Source: an uncultured Collinsella sp. (lineage in GTDB: Bacteria > Actinomycetota > Coriobacteriia > Coriobacteriales > Coriobacteriaceae). From it: 64,000 nucleotides of DNA. The stretch's first letter is position 1. Every line of letters begins with the position of its first letter. The position numbers and the translations under genes were made by a program. Shown piece after piece: positions 1-8,981 of the stretch. The stretch is from positions 15,338 to 79,337 of the forward strand of contig CATXJW010000006.1 of assembly GCA_958370325.1 (NCBI GenBank). The letters are read 5' to 3'. Below the pieces are notes generated by a model. The model ran no database searches. It saw nothing but the letters and a program-made list of their open reading frames with translations, and was not told the DNA's origin.

Positions 1-2577
1 ATTGCCATCGCCAACAACGATCGGGGCACCCAAAACGACTTGGTGGGCGAGCTCAACGCGGGCGACCAGGTCGTCGATCAGCTCAAGGAGAACGATCAGC
101 TGGGCTGGACCTTCGTCGATTCGGCGGCCGACGCCAAGGAGGGCGTCGAGAGCGGTGAGTACTATGCGGCCATCGTAATCCCTAAGAACTTCTCGGATAA
201 CCTGGTCTCGATGCTCGACGGCAACTACCATCAGCCCAAGCTTACGTACTACGTCAATGAGAAGAAGAGTGCTATTGCGCCCAAGGTTACCGACACCGGT
301 GCAAGCACCATCGAGGAGCAGATCAACTCGGAATTTGTCTCCACAGTGGGCGAGACCGTTGCCAGCATCGCCAAGGATGCCGGGGTCGATTTAAAGGACA
401 AGGCAACCCAGACTCAGAATTCGTTGGCTGGTTCGGTATCAGAGGCATCCGGTACCTTGGGTGAGGTGCGCGATTCGATTGGCGACATGAATGCCGCCAT
501 CGATAAGACGAGTGGCGCTATCGCCTCGGCTGATGCCGCGTTGGCGGGCCTGCAGGGTCAGACGCCCTCTCTAACGCAGGCAATCGCTCAGGGTAATGAC
601 CTGCTGGGCGAGGCGCGCGCTACGGCGGGCAACTCTGTCGCCTCGCTCTCCAAGGCACTCTCGGAAGGCAGCCTTGCGCTCACCAAGACGTCAGCCTCCG
701 CGAACGCTGCGATTGGCAAGCTGACGGGCGCGGTCACATCTACGACCACCCGCATCGACAACTCGCTTGAGTCTCTCCAAGCGACGATCGACCACAATAA
801 GGCCGTTATCGGGCACTTGGAAATTCTCGTTAATGACACGTCGACAGGTTCCAAGGAAATTGACGCGCGCATTGTATCGACCATCGATTTGCTCCGCGAG
901 CAGAATGAAAAGCTTCAGAGCATCAAGGACGGTCTGTCTGCGCAGTCGAGCGCCATGGCGAATGACGCCGCGGCTGTCTCGGGCGCCAGCGACGCTATCA
1001 ATAACGCAATCCAGACCGGTGCGACCAACCTTGGCCAGGCCCAGACGGACCTGGGTCAAAACGCGCTGCCGAAGGCCTCGAGCGCGCTTGATTCATTTGC
1101 CGCCGTCTCGGGTGATCTGACGGGAATCGTGTCTGGCCTCACGCCTACTATTGCAAGTGCGCGCGGTACGCTTTCGCAGCTTAACGCTACGCTCGGCCAG
1201 GCCAAGACCACGCTGTCCCAGACCGATTCCTCGCTTGCCAAGGTCCAGGACAAGCTTGCGACCGCAGCCAATGACATCGCGGCGCTGCAGACCTCTGAGT
1301 CTATGGGCGAGCTCGCCGACCTTATGGGCGTCGATGTCAATGACGTGGCAGATTTCATGGCCTCTCCGGTCGAGCTGACGTCCAAGTCGATCTATCCGGT
1401 CAAGAGCTTTGGCTCGGGCATCGCTCCCTTCTACACCAATCTGGCGCTTTGGGTGGGCGGTTACGTACTCATCGCCATCTACAAGCTCGAGGTCGATCGC
1501 GAGGGCATTGGCAGCTTTACGGCGCGCCAGGGCTACTTCGGCCGTTGGATGCTCCTGGTGATCCTGGGCGCGCTCCAGGCCACCATCGTTACGGTAGGCG
1601 ATCTGGTGATTGGCGTGCAGTGCATCAACCCGCTGCTGTTCGTGCTGGGCGGCATCGCCATCTCGTTCACCTACGTCAATATCATCTATGCGCTGTCCAC
1701 TACGTTTAAGCACATCGGCAAGGCAATCGGCGTCATTCTCGTCATCGTGCAGATTCCGGGTTCGTCGGGCATGTATCCCATCGAGATGATGCCCGGCTTC
1801 TTCCAGTGGCTGCACCCGCTGCTGCCCTTTACCTACGGCATCAATCTGCTGCGCGAGACGGTCGGCGGCATGTACTCGTTTAACTACCTGTTTAACCTGT
1901 GCATTCTGGGCGTGTTCTTGATCGTGGCGCTCTTTATCGGTCTGCAGCTGCGTCCGCTGCTGCTCAACCTTAACCTGCTCTTTGATAAACAGCTTTCCAC
2001 GACGGGTATGATGATCTGCGAGTCCAACGACCTGCCGCGCCAGCGCTACTCGCTGCGCACGGCCATGCGTGTCATGCTCGATTCCGATTCGTACCGTCGC
2101 GAACTGCTCGACCATGCGGTCGCCTTTGAACATCGCTACCCGTACTACATCAAGGGCGGTTTTGCCGCCGTGGTGGGCGTTCAGGTCCTGCTCTTTGTCC
2201 TGTCGACGGTTCTCGATATCGACAATAACGGCAAGATCATCCTGCTTGTCATTTGGATCATCTCGGTTATTGCCATCTGCGGCTGGCTTATCAATATCGA
2301 GTACATCCGCTCGAGCCTCAACACCCAGATGCGCATCTCGGCGCTTTCGGATGAGGACCTGCGCCGCGAGATGCGCGAGCACACGGCCGCCATTCCGGCC
2401 GCTCGTCGCATGTTCGGCTTGAATGCGAGCGAGCGGGGGTCTGAACTCAAGACTCAGGCTGTCAACCAATGTGGTCATCGCGATGCGGCCCATGTGCCCG
2501 AGAACGGGGATGACACGTTTGTGATGAATGAAAAGAACGCCCCGCTCGGCAAGCACTCCAAAGGAGGTGAGGCATAA
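1..2577 (+). CDS. YhgE/Pip-family membrane protein, 5' truncated
   Basis: The frame is open from base 1, so the start lies upstream of the window. Comparison with the full-length paralog that follows suggests about 55 N-terminal residues (a cytoplasmic tail and first membrane segment) are missing. A long extracellular region rich in Ala, Ser, Asp and Leu, probably coiled coil, fills most of the first half. Then comes an ABC-2-like block of hydrophobic helices. Unlike its neighbour it carries an extra C-terminal part with two more hydrophobic segments and a charged tail. The family is known for phage-receptor and type VII secretion-linked proteins (Pip, YueB), but the role here is not shown by sequence. 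It is followed without a gap by the paralog, so the two probably form an operon and perhaps a complex. Confidence 0.85.
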   Translation: MAIANNDRGTQNDLVGELNAGDQVVDQLKENDQLGWTFVDSAADAKEGVESGEYYAAIVIPKNFSDNLVSMLDGNYHQPKLTYYVNEKKSAIAPKVTDTGASTIEEQINSEFVSTVGETVASIAKDAGVDLKDKATQTQNSLAGSVSEASGTLGEVRDSIGDMNAAIDKTSGAIASADAALAGLQGQTPSLTQAIAQGNDLLGEARATAGNSVASLSKALSEGSLALTKTSASANAAIGKLTGAVTSTTTRIDNSLESLQATIDHNKAVIGHLEILVNDTSTGSKEIDARIVSTIDLLREQNEKLQSIKDGLSAQSSAMANDAAAVSGASDAINNAIQTGATNLGQAQTDLGQNALPKASSALDSFAAVSGDLTGIVSGLTPTIASARGTLSQLNATLGQAKTTLSQTDSSLAKVQDKLATAANDIAALQTSESMGELADLMGVDVNDVADFMASPVELTSKSIYPVKSFGSGIAPFYTNLALWVGGYVLIAIYKLEVDREGIGSFTARQGYFGRWMLLVILGALQATIVTVGDLVIGVQCINPLLFVLGGIAISFTYVNIIYALSTTFKHIGKAIGVILVIVQIPGSSGMYPIEMMPGFFQWLHPLLPFTYGINLLRETVGGMYSFNYLFNLCILGVFLIVALFIGLQLRPLLLNLNLLFDKQLSTTGMMICESNDLPRQRYSLRTAMRVMLDSDSYRRELLDHAVAFEHRYPYYIKGGFAAVVGVQVLLFVLSTVLDIDNNGKIILLVIWIISVIAICGWLINIEYIRSSLNTQMRISALSDEDLRREMREHTAAIPAARRMFGLNASERGSELKTQAVNQCGHRDAAHVPENGDDTFVMNEKNAPLGKHSKGGEA

Positions 2578-4767
2578 ATGAAGAACATCCTGCATCTGTT
2601 TAAGCGCGATGTCCAAAACGTGTCTCGCTCCGTAATCGGCTTGGTTGTCGTGATGGGCCTCATTATCGTACCGTGCCTGTACGCGTGGTTTAACATCGCC
2701 GGCAGCTGGGATCCGTACGGCAACACCGGCAATCTTAAGATCGCCGTGGTCAACACCGATGAGGGTTACGAGAGCGATCTGATCCCCGTCGAGGTCAACG
2801 TGGGCGAAAACGTGACCGCCACCCTGCGCGGCAACGAGAACTTCGACTGGGTTGTGCTCAACGATCGAGAAAAGGCCATCGAGGGCGTCAAATCGGGCGC
2901 ATACTATGCGGCTGTCGTTATCCCTAAGACGTTTAGTGCCGATATGATGACGCTCTTTTCGACCGACGTTAAGCATGCCGATATCGAGTTTTACGAGAAT
3001 CAGAAGGCCAACGCCATCGCGCAGATCGTGACCGAAAAGGGCTCGAGTGCTGTTCAGAACCAGGTCAACGAGACCTTTACCGAGACCATCACGACGATCG
3101 GCCTTAAGACGGTGTCCAGCCTGCTCGATTACATGAGCACCGACCAGGTCAGCAACTTTATCGCCAACCTGTCCTCGACGCTCGGCGATTCGATTGGGGA
3201 CCTGCAAGACGTTCAGGCTAATGCTTCGTCGCTGGCGGGCATTTTGAGCTCTACGTCCGATTCGTTGACGTCGGCGAGCGGTATGCTCCAGCAGACGGGT
3301 ACGGTCGATGAGTCGACCAAGCAGTTGATGGAGCATGCCAAGAGCGGCATGAGCGATTCCAAAGAAGCGCTGAAGGCCGCCAACGACGCCATCAACGCCG
3401 CGATTGACGGAAGCGCGGGCTCGTTCGACAACGTGTCCGCCGAGCTTGCGAAGGCATTCGATGCCGCGAATCAGCATGTCGACCTTACGGTGTCTCAGCT
3501 CAACGATGCCGCGGCGGCGCTCAATACACGTGCCGACGATATCGACGCCACGGCCGACCAGCTCCGCGGCTTTGCCGAGCAGGTCAGTGACGAAAAGCTC
3601 CAGGAGAGCCTTAAATCTGTGGCAACATCGCTGGGCAGGATCGCGGTGGAGTATCGCAACAACGCCAAGGACCTGACGGCAACTGCTAAGTCCCTTTCTG
3701 ACAGCATGGCAGAGGTCAACAGCACGCGTGCCGAGGTCGATCAGGCCATCGCCGATGCCAAGGCGGGCATTTCGGGCGCCAAGTCCGACTACGATTCCAC
3801 GTTCTCGGTTAAGGCCAAGGAGCTCAAGAAGACGGTTTCGGGCATCCTGGACTCGCTCGATGGCATCTCGGGCAATCTGGATAGCGCCGTGAGTGGCCTC
3901 ACCGATGCATCCGGCTCGTTGGCGAAGGGCCTCTCCAAGGCCGCCAAGCTGGTCAACAAGGCTTCCGATCAGCTGGGCGAGGCGTCCGATAAGATCAGCG
4001 CCTTTAAGGACGAGCTCGATGGCGCCCTGATGTCGGATGACCTTGCCACGATCAAGACGATGATTGGCAACGATCCCGAGGGCCTTGCCGTGTCGCTTTC
4101 CGGTCCCGTCGCGCTCGACCGCAAGCCGGTCTATCCGATCCGCAACTACGGTTCGGCCATGGCGCCGTTCTACACGATTCTGTCGCTGTGGGTGGGCTCG
4201 ATCGTGCTGGCGGCCATGATGAAGGTTTCGGTCGACGATGAGCTTATCAACGAGCTCATCCCCGTGCGCTTGCACGAGATCTACCTGGGCCGCTACCTGT
4301 TCTTTGGCGGTCTGGCCCTGCTGCAGGCAACGCTCGTGTGCGCGGGCGACATCCTGTTCTTTGGCATCCAGTGTGACAACCCGCTGCAATTTGTGCTGGC
4401 GGGCTGGATCGCGAGTCTCGTGTTCTCTAATATCGTCTACACGCTCACCGTGTCGTTTGGCGATATCGGCAAGGCGCTCGCCGTCGTGCTGCTGGTCATG
4501 CAGGTCGGCGGTTCGGGCGGCACGTTCCCCATCGAGATGACCGGCCCCGTGTTCCAGGCGATCTATCCGTTCCTGCCGTTTACTCACGGCATCAACGCCA
4601 TGCATGCCGCCATGGCCGGTGCCTACCATATGGAGTACTGGATTGAGCTAGGCATTCTGGCGAGCTATCTGATCCCGTCGCTGGCCCTGGGTGTGGTCTT
4701 CCGCCGCCCAGTCATCAAAGCCAACGACTGGATCATCGAAAAGCTGGAGTCAACTAAATTGATTTAG
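2578..4767 (+). CDS. YhgE/Pip-family membrane protein
   Basis: This 729-residue protein starts at an ATG preceded by GGAGGTGAGG. One hydrophobic segment lies near residues 18-40. A Pip N-terminal-type extracellular domain follows, then a long coiled-coil-like region rich in Ala, Ser and Asp to about residue 510, then about five or six membrane helices resembling ABC-2 permease helices. No ATPase is encoded next to it, so a transporter role is not implied. The start codon directly follows the stop of the preceding paralog, which points to co-translation. The family assignment is firm. The cellular role (envelope-spanning scaffold, secretion accessory or phage receptor) is unresolved. Confidence 0.85.
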   Translation: MKNILHLFKRDVQNVSRSVIGLVVVMGLIIVPCLYAWFNIAGSWDPYGNTGNLKIAVVNTDEGYESDLIPVEVNVGENVTATLRGNENFDWVVLNDREKAIEGVKSGAYYAAVVIPKTFSADMMTLFSTDVKHADIEFYENQKANAIAQIVTEKGSSAVQNQVNETFTETITTIGLKTVSSLLDYMSTDQVSNFIANLSSTLGDSIGDLQDVQANASSLAGILSSTSDSLTSASGMLQQTGTVDESTKQLMEHAKSGMSDSKEALKAANDAINAAIDGSAGSFDNVSAELAKAFDAANQHVDLTVSQLNDAAAALNTRADDIDATADQLRGFAEQVSDEKLQESLKSVATSLGRIAVEYRNNAKDLTATAKSLSDSMAEVNSTRAEVDQAIADAKAGISGAKSDYDSTFSVKAKELKKTVSGILDSLDGISGNLDSAVSGLTDASGSLAKGLSKAAKLVNKASDQLGEASDKISAFKDELDGALMSDDLATIKTMIGNDPEGLAVSLSGPVALDRKPVYPIRNYGSAMAPFYTILSLWVGSIVLAAMMKVSVDDELINELIPVRLHEIYLGRYLFFGGLALLQATLVCAGDILFFGIQCDNPLQFVLAGWIASLVFSNIVYTLTVSFGDIGKALAVVLLVMQVGGSGGTFPIEMTGPVFQAIYPFLPFTHGINAMHAAMAGAYHMEYWIELGILASYLIPSLALGVVFRRPVIKANDWIIEKLESTKLI

Positions 4768-4864
4768 TTCAGCCACGTAAACGCTGTCAGAACATCGAGG
4801 TCTTCCAGTTTGACACTTTATTATGCTGGATTGCGATGCAACGCCGGTTGTTGCTACAGTAGCG

Positions 4865-4898
4865 GGGCGTACCGGGGGTCCGGTGCGCCCTGTTTTTA
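4865..4898 (+). terminator. intrinsic terminator after the YhgE/Pip pair
   Basis: The arms GGGCGTACCGG and CCGGTGCGCCC form an 11-bp stem with one G-U-type mismatch, followed by TGTTTTTATTT. It ends plus-strand transcription before the EamA gene. Confidence 0.75.
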
Positions 4899-4968
4899 TT
4901 TGACCATGAGGCGGCACGCAGCCATACGCGTGCGGACACCACGCCCAGATTGAGTGCGAGGATGTTCC

Positions 4969-5952
4969 ATGGCCCAATACGCTGCCAACGAAATCGAAAA
5001 CATGCCTGATAGCCCTGTGGCCCGTGAGGATTTGGGTGCGGGCGGTATTCCCCGGGGTGCCGGTGCACGCTCGCCGCTGTTCTGGAAAGTTCTGCTATTT
5101 TCGGTGGCGGTCATCTGGGGCTACTCCTTTACCACTATGAAGGGCGCGCTCGACACCATTCCGGTGTTCGAGCTGGTCTACGTTCGCTTTCTCCCGGCAT
5201 CACTGGTTATGTTTGCCATTTTCCATAAGCGCATCATCGCTCATTTCAATGCCCGCAACCTAATCGTCGGGCTTGGCATGGGCGCGCTCATGTGGGGTGC
5301 CTACGGTTTGCAGACGATCGGTCTGGCACAGACCACGGCAGGCAAAAGCGCGTTTTTGACGGGCACGTACTGCATCTTGGTTCCGTTTGCGAGCTACGTC
5401 CTAAGCGGCGAAAAGCTTACCCGTTACAACTTGGGCGCCGCGTTGCTGTGCCTGGCGGGCATTGGCTTGGTGGCGCTCGATAGCGTCGAGTTCAATGCCG
5501 GCGATGCCATTACGCTGGGCGGCGCGGTCTTCTTTGCCATCCAGATGGCGGTGACCGCCAAGTACGGTCGCAAGATGGATATCAACGTCATCACGTTTTG
5601 GATGTTTGTGGGCAATGGTGTCCTAAGCCTGATCTCGTCGCTGTTGTTCGAGACCCAAGCGCCCTCGTCCGTGTGGACGCCGAGCTTTATCTGCGTAATG
5701 GCCTTTCTCTCGGTGGGCTGCACGTGCGTGGCGCTGCTCATCCAAAACGTCGGCTTGGCGCACGTCCCGGCCTCGACGGGCTCACTGCTGCTTTCGATGG
5801 AGTCGCCATCGGGTGTGCTGTTCTCGGTGTTGTTGATGGGGGAGGCGCTCACCTCGCGCCTGCTTGCCGGCTTTGCGCTCATCTTCCTGTCGATCATTTT
5901 GAGTGAGACGCATTTCGATTTCTTGCGCCGAAAATCTCACCCGCAATTGTAA
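4969..5952 (+). CDS. EamA/DMT-family transporter
   Basis: This 327-residue protein has the layout of a drug/metabolite transporter: about ten hydrophobic segments arranged as two EamA repeats, with a cytoplasmic N-terminus of roughly 40 residues. The sequence WGYSFTTMKGAL in the first helix is typical of the family. The chosen ATG has GAGGA six bases upstream. An in-frame GTG at 4954 is possible but has no better ribosome site. Known members export amino acids, nucleobases or small metabolites. The substrate cannot be read from this sequence, and the gene stands alone between two terminators. Confidence 0.85.
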   Translation: MAQYAANEIENMPDSPVAREDLGAGGIPRGAGARSPLFWKVLLFSVAVIWGYSFTTMKGALDTIPVFELVYVRFLPASLVMFAIFHKRIIAHFNARNLIVGLGMGALMWGAYGLQTIGLAQTTAGKSAFLTGTYCILVPFASYVLSGEKLTRYNLGAALLCLAGIGLVALDSVEFNAGDAITLGGAVFFAIQMAVTAKYGRKMDINVITFWMFVGNGVLSLISSLLFETQAPSSVWTPSFICVMAFLSVGCTCVALLIQNVGLAHVPASTGSLLLSMESPSGVLFSVLLMGEALTSRLLAGFALIFLSIILSETHFDFLRRKSHPQL

Positions 5953-5964
5953 ACAACTTGTTGC

Positions 5965-5990
5965 GCCGCCCTCCCAGGGCGGCATTTTTT
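5965..5990 (+). terminator. intrinsic terminator after the EamA gene
   Basis: A perfect 7-bp stem GCCGCCC/GGGCGGC with a 5-nt loop is followed by ATTTTTT. Confidence 0.85.
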
Positions 5991-6068
5991 ATGCCATGCC
6001 CTTACAGTTGTGCCTTGCACTTTACGCTATCAAAGTGCGTGCTGCAAAAACGTTACTGGAGGGCATCT

Positions 6069-7370
6069 ATGGCACCAGCTCTGTCCGATTTTCAACCGCA
6101 ACCAGCGCCTCAGGCTACCACAGCGGCGCAGACCGCTATCGGCGACGGTCTTGTCGCAGAAGCTCAGGCTTTTGCGGACGAGCTCGCTGCGTGGCGCCAC
6201 GATCTACACCAGATGCCCGAGCTGGGTAACAATCTTCCGCAGACGTCTGCCTATATCCAGGCACGTCTGGACGAGATGGACATTCCCTATACCACGTTTG
6301 TCGACGGCTCCTGTGTTGTTGGCCTGATCGGTGCCGGTGCGGCCGCGGCCGCTCAGGGCAATGGCACGTGCAAGGACGAGCAGGCCGGAACGGTCGTCAT
6401 GCTCCGAGGCGATATGGATGCCCTACCCGTTGTCGAGGAATCCGGCGAGCCCTTTGCATCCACCAATGGTTGCATGCATGCTTGCGGTCACGATATGCAC
6501 GCGACGGCGCTGCTTGGTGCGGCGCGCCTGCTCAAGGCCCGCGAGGCCGAGCTTGTGGAGGCCAACGCCACGGTGAAATTGCTGTTCCAGCCGGGCGAGG
6601 AGACCTTTGAGGGAGCACGCGCTGCCATCGCCGATGGCCTGCTGCAGAACCCGCGCCCTCAGGCGGCCTTTGCTATGCATGTCAACAGCCAGTCGCCGCT
6701 TGGCCTGGTGCTCTACGGCAGTCCAGCGCTTTCGGGCGTGTACGGTTTCCGCATCACGCTCCAGGGCAAGGGCGGCCATGGCTCGAGCCCCGAGATCTGC
6801 ATCGACCCCATCACGGCCGGCGTCCATGTGCACCTGGCGCTCCAGGAGCTTATCGCCCGCGAGGTGCCGGCGGCCAAGGAAGTCGCACTTACCGTTGGTA
6901 AGTTCGCCGGCGGCTTGGCGGCCAACGTCATCCCCGACACCTGCGTGCTCGAGGGAACGCTGCGCGGCTTTGATGTTGAGCTCATGGCTCACCTCAAGAC
7001 CCGCATCGCGGAGGTCGTTAACGGCGTTGCCACGACCTATCGTACGCCGGCGACCATCGAGACGCTTTCGGATGTTCCGCCGCTTGTACTCGACAGCGAT
7101 ATGACTCAGGCGTCGCTTGGCTACGTGGGCGCAGTGCTGCCCAAGGCGGCTTTCTTGCCGCTTTTCCACGCCATGGCGAGTGAGGACTTCGCGCTTATCT
7201 CGAGCGAGATTCCGAGTGCGTACTTTACCGTGGGCGCGGCCGTAACCGACACGGACGAACACTTTGCCCAGCACCATCCCAAGGCGCGTTTTAACGATGC
7301 CGAGCTTCCTCTCGGCGCCGCGGCTTATGCCGCCGTCGCTTTGGGCTATATCGCCGACCACAAGGAGTAA
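6069..7370 (+). CDS. M20-family amidohydrolase (aminoacylase-like)
   Basis: This 433-residue zinc hydrolase carries M20D hallmarks: a RGDMDALP segment, the metal-binding HACGHDMH motif, PGEETFEGA with its catalytic and metal-bridging glutamates, and a C-terminal HAMASEDFA block supplying a further ligand. Members remove N-acyl groups from amino acids or dipeptides. An ATG with GGAGGG upstream is preferred over more upstream starts in the same frame, which would run through the preceding terminator. The stop codon overlaps the ribosome site of the following MFS gene (3-nt gap), so the pair is an operon. This suggests that the carrier imports the acylated substrate or exports a product. Confidence 0.88.
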   Translation: MAPALSDFQPQPAPQATTAAQTAIGDGLVAEAQAFADELAAWRHDLHQMPELGNNLPQTSAYIQARLDEMDIPYTTFVDGSCVVGLIGAGAAAAAQGNGTCKDEQAGTVVMLRGDMDALPVVEESGEPFASTNGCMHACGHDMHATALLGAARLLKAREAELVEANATVKLLFQPGEETFEGARAAIADGLLQNPRPQAAFAMHVNSQSPLGLVLYGSPALSGVYGFRITLQGKGGHGSSPEICIDPITAGVHVHLALQELIAREVPAAKEVALTVGKFAGGLAANVIPDTCVLEGTLRGFDVELMAHLKTRIAEVVNGVATTYRTPATIETLSDVPPLVLDSDMTQASLGYVGAVLPKAAFLPLFHAMASEDFALISSEIPSAYFTVGAAVTDTDEHFAQHHPKARFNDAELPLGAAAYAAVALGYIADHKE

Positions 7371-7373
7371 CTA

Positions 7374-8678
7374 ATGCCCCAGCAGCGTAAGTTCTTCCCC
7401 GGCTGGCTCGTGGTGACCTCCGGCTTCGTGATCATGGCCACGTGCTACACGATTTTCGTCAACTGCATGAGCCTGTTCCAGCCGCTGATCGTCAGCGACC
7501 TGGGCATTTCCCTTGCGCAGTACAACATTTCCAACGCTATCTCCACCGTGGTGAGCGTCGTGGGTTCGCTCGTTATCGGCCATGTTGCCGATAAGGTGAG
7601 TGGCCGCGTATTGGGCTCGCTCACCGTTATCGCTACCTCGGCGGTGCTCGCGGGCATGAGCTTTGTGGGTGAGCTTTGGCAGGTCTATGTGCTCTTTGCC
7701 GTTTCGGGCTGCTTCGCTGTGGCCTCGACCCGTCTGCTCATTAGCCTGGTGACCGCCAACTGGTTTACCGCCAAACGCGGCCTTGCCATTTCCATCGCAC
7801 TTTCGGGTTCGGGCTTTGGCGGAGCCATTCTCTCGCCGATCGTGAGCTCGCTTATCGTGAGTGTTGGCTGGCGCTCTGCGTTCCTGGTACTCGCTGCCGT
7901 CTGCATGGTGGCGGCACTGCCCATCACGGCCTATTCCTTCCGCACCAAGCCTTCCGAGATCGGCCTTAAGCCGCTCGGCGAGAACCCTGGCGATCCGTCC
8001 GTCTCGACGGCTGGCGACAAGGACGAGCACACGGCGCCCGAGGTTAGCGTCGGCTGGTCTCGTATCAAGAAGAGCCCGGCGTTTTGGCTGCTTGTCGTCG
8101 CCTTCCTCTTTATGGGTCTCGTTAACGGCGCCATCTTGCCCAACCAGGTCACCAACATGACGAGCGTTACCGTCAACGGCGCCAAGATCGTCACGGGCGG
8201 CCACGATCCCATGTGGGCAGGTACTGTGCTTTCGGCCTATATGGTTACCGTCGTTATCGCCAAGATCTCGCTCGGCGCGATCTATGACCGTTTTGGCCTG
8301 CGCTTTGGCAATATCCTTGGCTCCGTTGCGTGCATTATCGCCTGCGTGGCGCTGTGCTTCCCGACGACGGACCTCGGTCCCATTGTCGCCGCTGTGAGCT
8401 TTGGTATCGGAACGTGCATGGGCACCATCACGCCTACCATCGCCGCGTCCAAGCAGTTTGGCATGGCCGACCTCGGCAAGGTCACGGGCACCATTACCTC
8501 GCTCGAGATGGTCGGCGGCACCGTGGGCGCTATCGTCTCGGGCGTGCTGTTCGATGCCACGGGCTCCTTTGCGAGCACCTGGATCGTGTGCCTGGTGTGT
8601 TCTGCGGTCATGCTCGTATTCCTGTTGGCCTCGGAGCCCATCGCCGCCAAGCTGCGCGCAAGCGTGGCGGGGGAGTAG
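7374..8678 (+). CDS. MFS transporter
   Basis: This 434-residue protein has about twelve hydrophobic segments and a central cytoplasmic loop near residues 190-225. The layout resembles the oxalate/formate-antiporter-like (OFA) branch of the major facilitator superfamily. The loop between helices 2 and 3 (GHVADKVSGR) fits the MFS GXXXDRXGRR signature loosely. Its ribosome site AAGGAG lies within the end of the amidohydrolase gene, so the two are translated from one message. Substrate is unknown. Co-transcription suggests an N-acylated amino acid or a related carboxylate. Confidence 0.82.
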   Translation: MPQQRKFFPGWLVVTSGFVIMATCYTIFVNCMSLFQPLIVSDLGISLAQYNISNAISTVVSVVGSLVIGHVADKVSGRVLGSLTVIATSAVLAGMSFVGELWQVYVLFAVSGCFAVASTRLLISLVTANWFTAKRGLAISIALSGSGFGGAILSPIVSSLIVSVGWRSAFLVLAAVCMVAALPITAYSFRTKPSEIGLKPLGENPGDPSVSTAGDKDEHTAPEVSVGWSRIKKSPAFWLLVVAFLFMGLVNGAILPNQVTNMTSVTVNGAKIVTGGHDPMWAGTVLSAYMVTVVIAKISLGAIYDRFGLRFGNILGSVACIIACVALCFPTTDLGPIVAAVSFGIGTCMGTITPTIAASKQFGMADLGKVTGTITSLEMVGGTVGAIVSGVLFDATGSFASTWIVCLVCSAVMLVFLLASEPIAAKLRASVAGE

Positions 8679-8710
8679 CGGGTCGCCGCCTATTCCTGTT
8701 TGCCTGTTCT

Positions 8711-8778
8711 GCCCGTGGCTGCCTTGGAAGCCGAATGGATGCTCGTACCATCATTCGGTTTCCAAGGCGGCCACGGGC
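8711..8778. repeat. long inverted repeat (first of three)
   Basis: Arms of about 29 nt (8711-8739 and 8749-8778) pair with a few mismatches around a short loop. It is the first of three palindromes filling the 303-bp gap between the MFS gene and hisS. It lacks a T-run, so it is at most a transcript-end stabilising hairpin. Confidence 0.75.
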
Positions 8779-8787
8779 CTACGAAAT

Positions 8788-8849
8788 GATCCCTATTCCT
8801 CCGTCCCCAAGGGATCACGTGATCCGAAGGGGACGGAGGAAAAGGGATC
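8788..8849. repeat. nested inverted repeat (second of three)
   Basis: Outer arms of 21 nt at 8788-8808 and 8829-8849 pair nearly perfectly. The interior contains its own palindrome GGGATCACGTGATCC at 8811-8825. The function is unknown. Confidence 0.75.
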
Positions 8850-8851
8850 AC

Positions 8852-8921
8852 AAACAGCGGCGGCGCGTCTGGCCGAACGAGTCCCCATACCCTCGTTCGG
8901 TCAGACGCGCCGCCGCTGTTT
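8852..8921. repeat. long inverted repeat (third of three)
   Basis: Thirty-nt arms at 8852-8881 and 8892-8921 pair with one mismatch around a 10-nt loop. The right arm ends about 60 bp before the hisS start, so this hairpin could lie in the hisS leader or mark the end of upstream transcription. Confidence 0.78.
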
Positions 8922-8981
8922 GTGTTTGTGCCGTATAATGACCATTATCTATGACGCGATACAAAAGAAAGGTGTTTGCCC

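Noticed and set aside
1093..4629. Very long minus-strand open frame (1178 codons) opposite the YhgE/Pip genes
   Set aside because: It is the antisense shadow of two clear membrane-protein genes. High GC keeps the frame open, and its predicted protein is Arg/His-rich without any known domain.
8711..8921. CRISPR array suspected from repeated palindromes
   Set aside because: The three palindromes differ in sequence and have no regular spacer-repeat pattern, and no cas gene is nearby.
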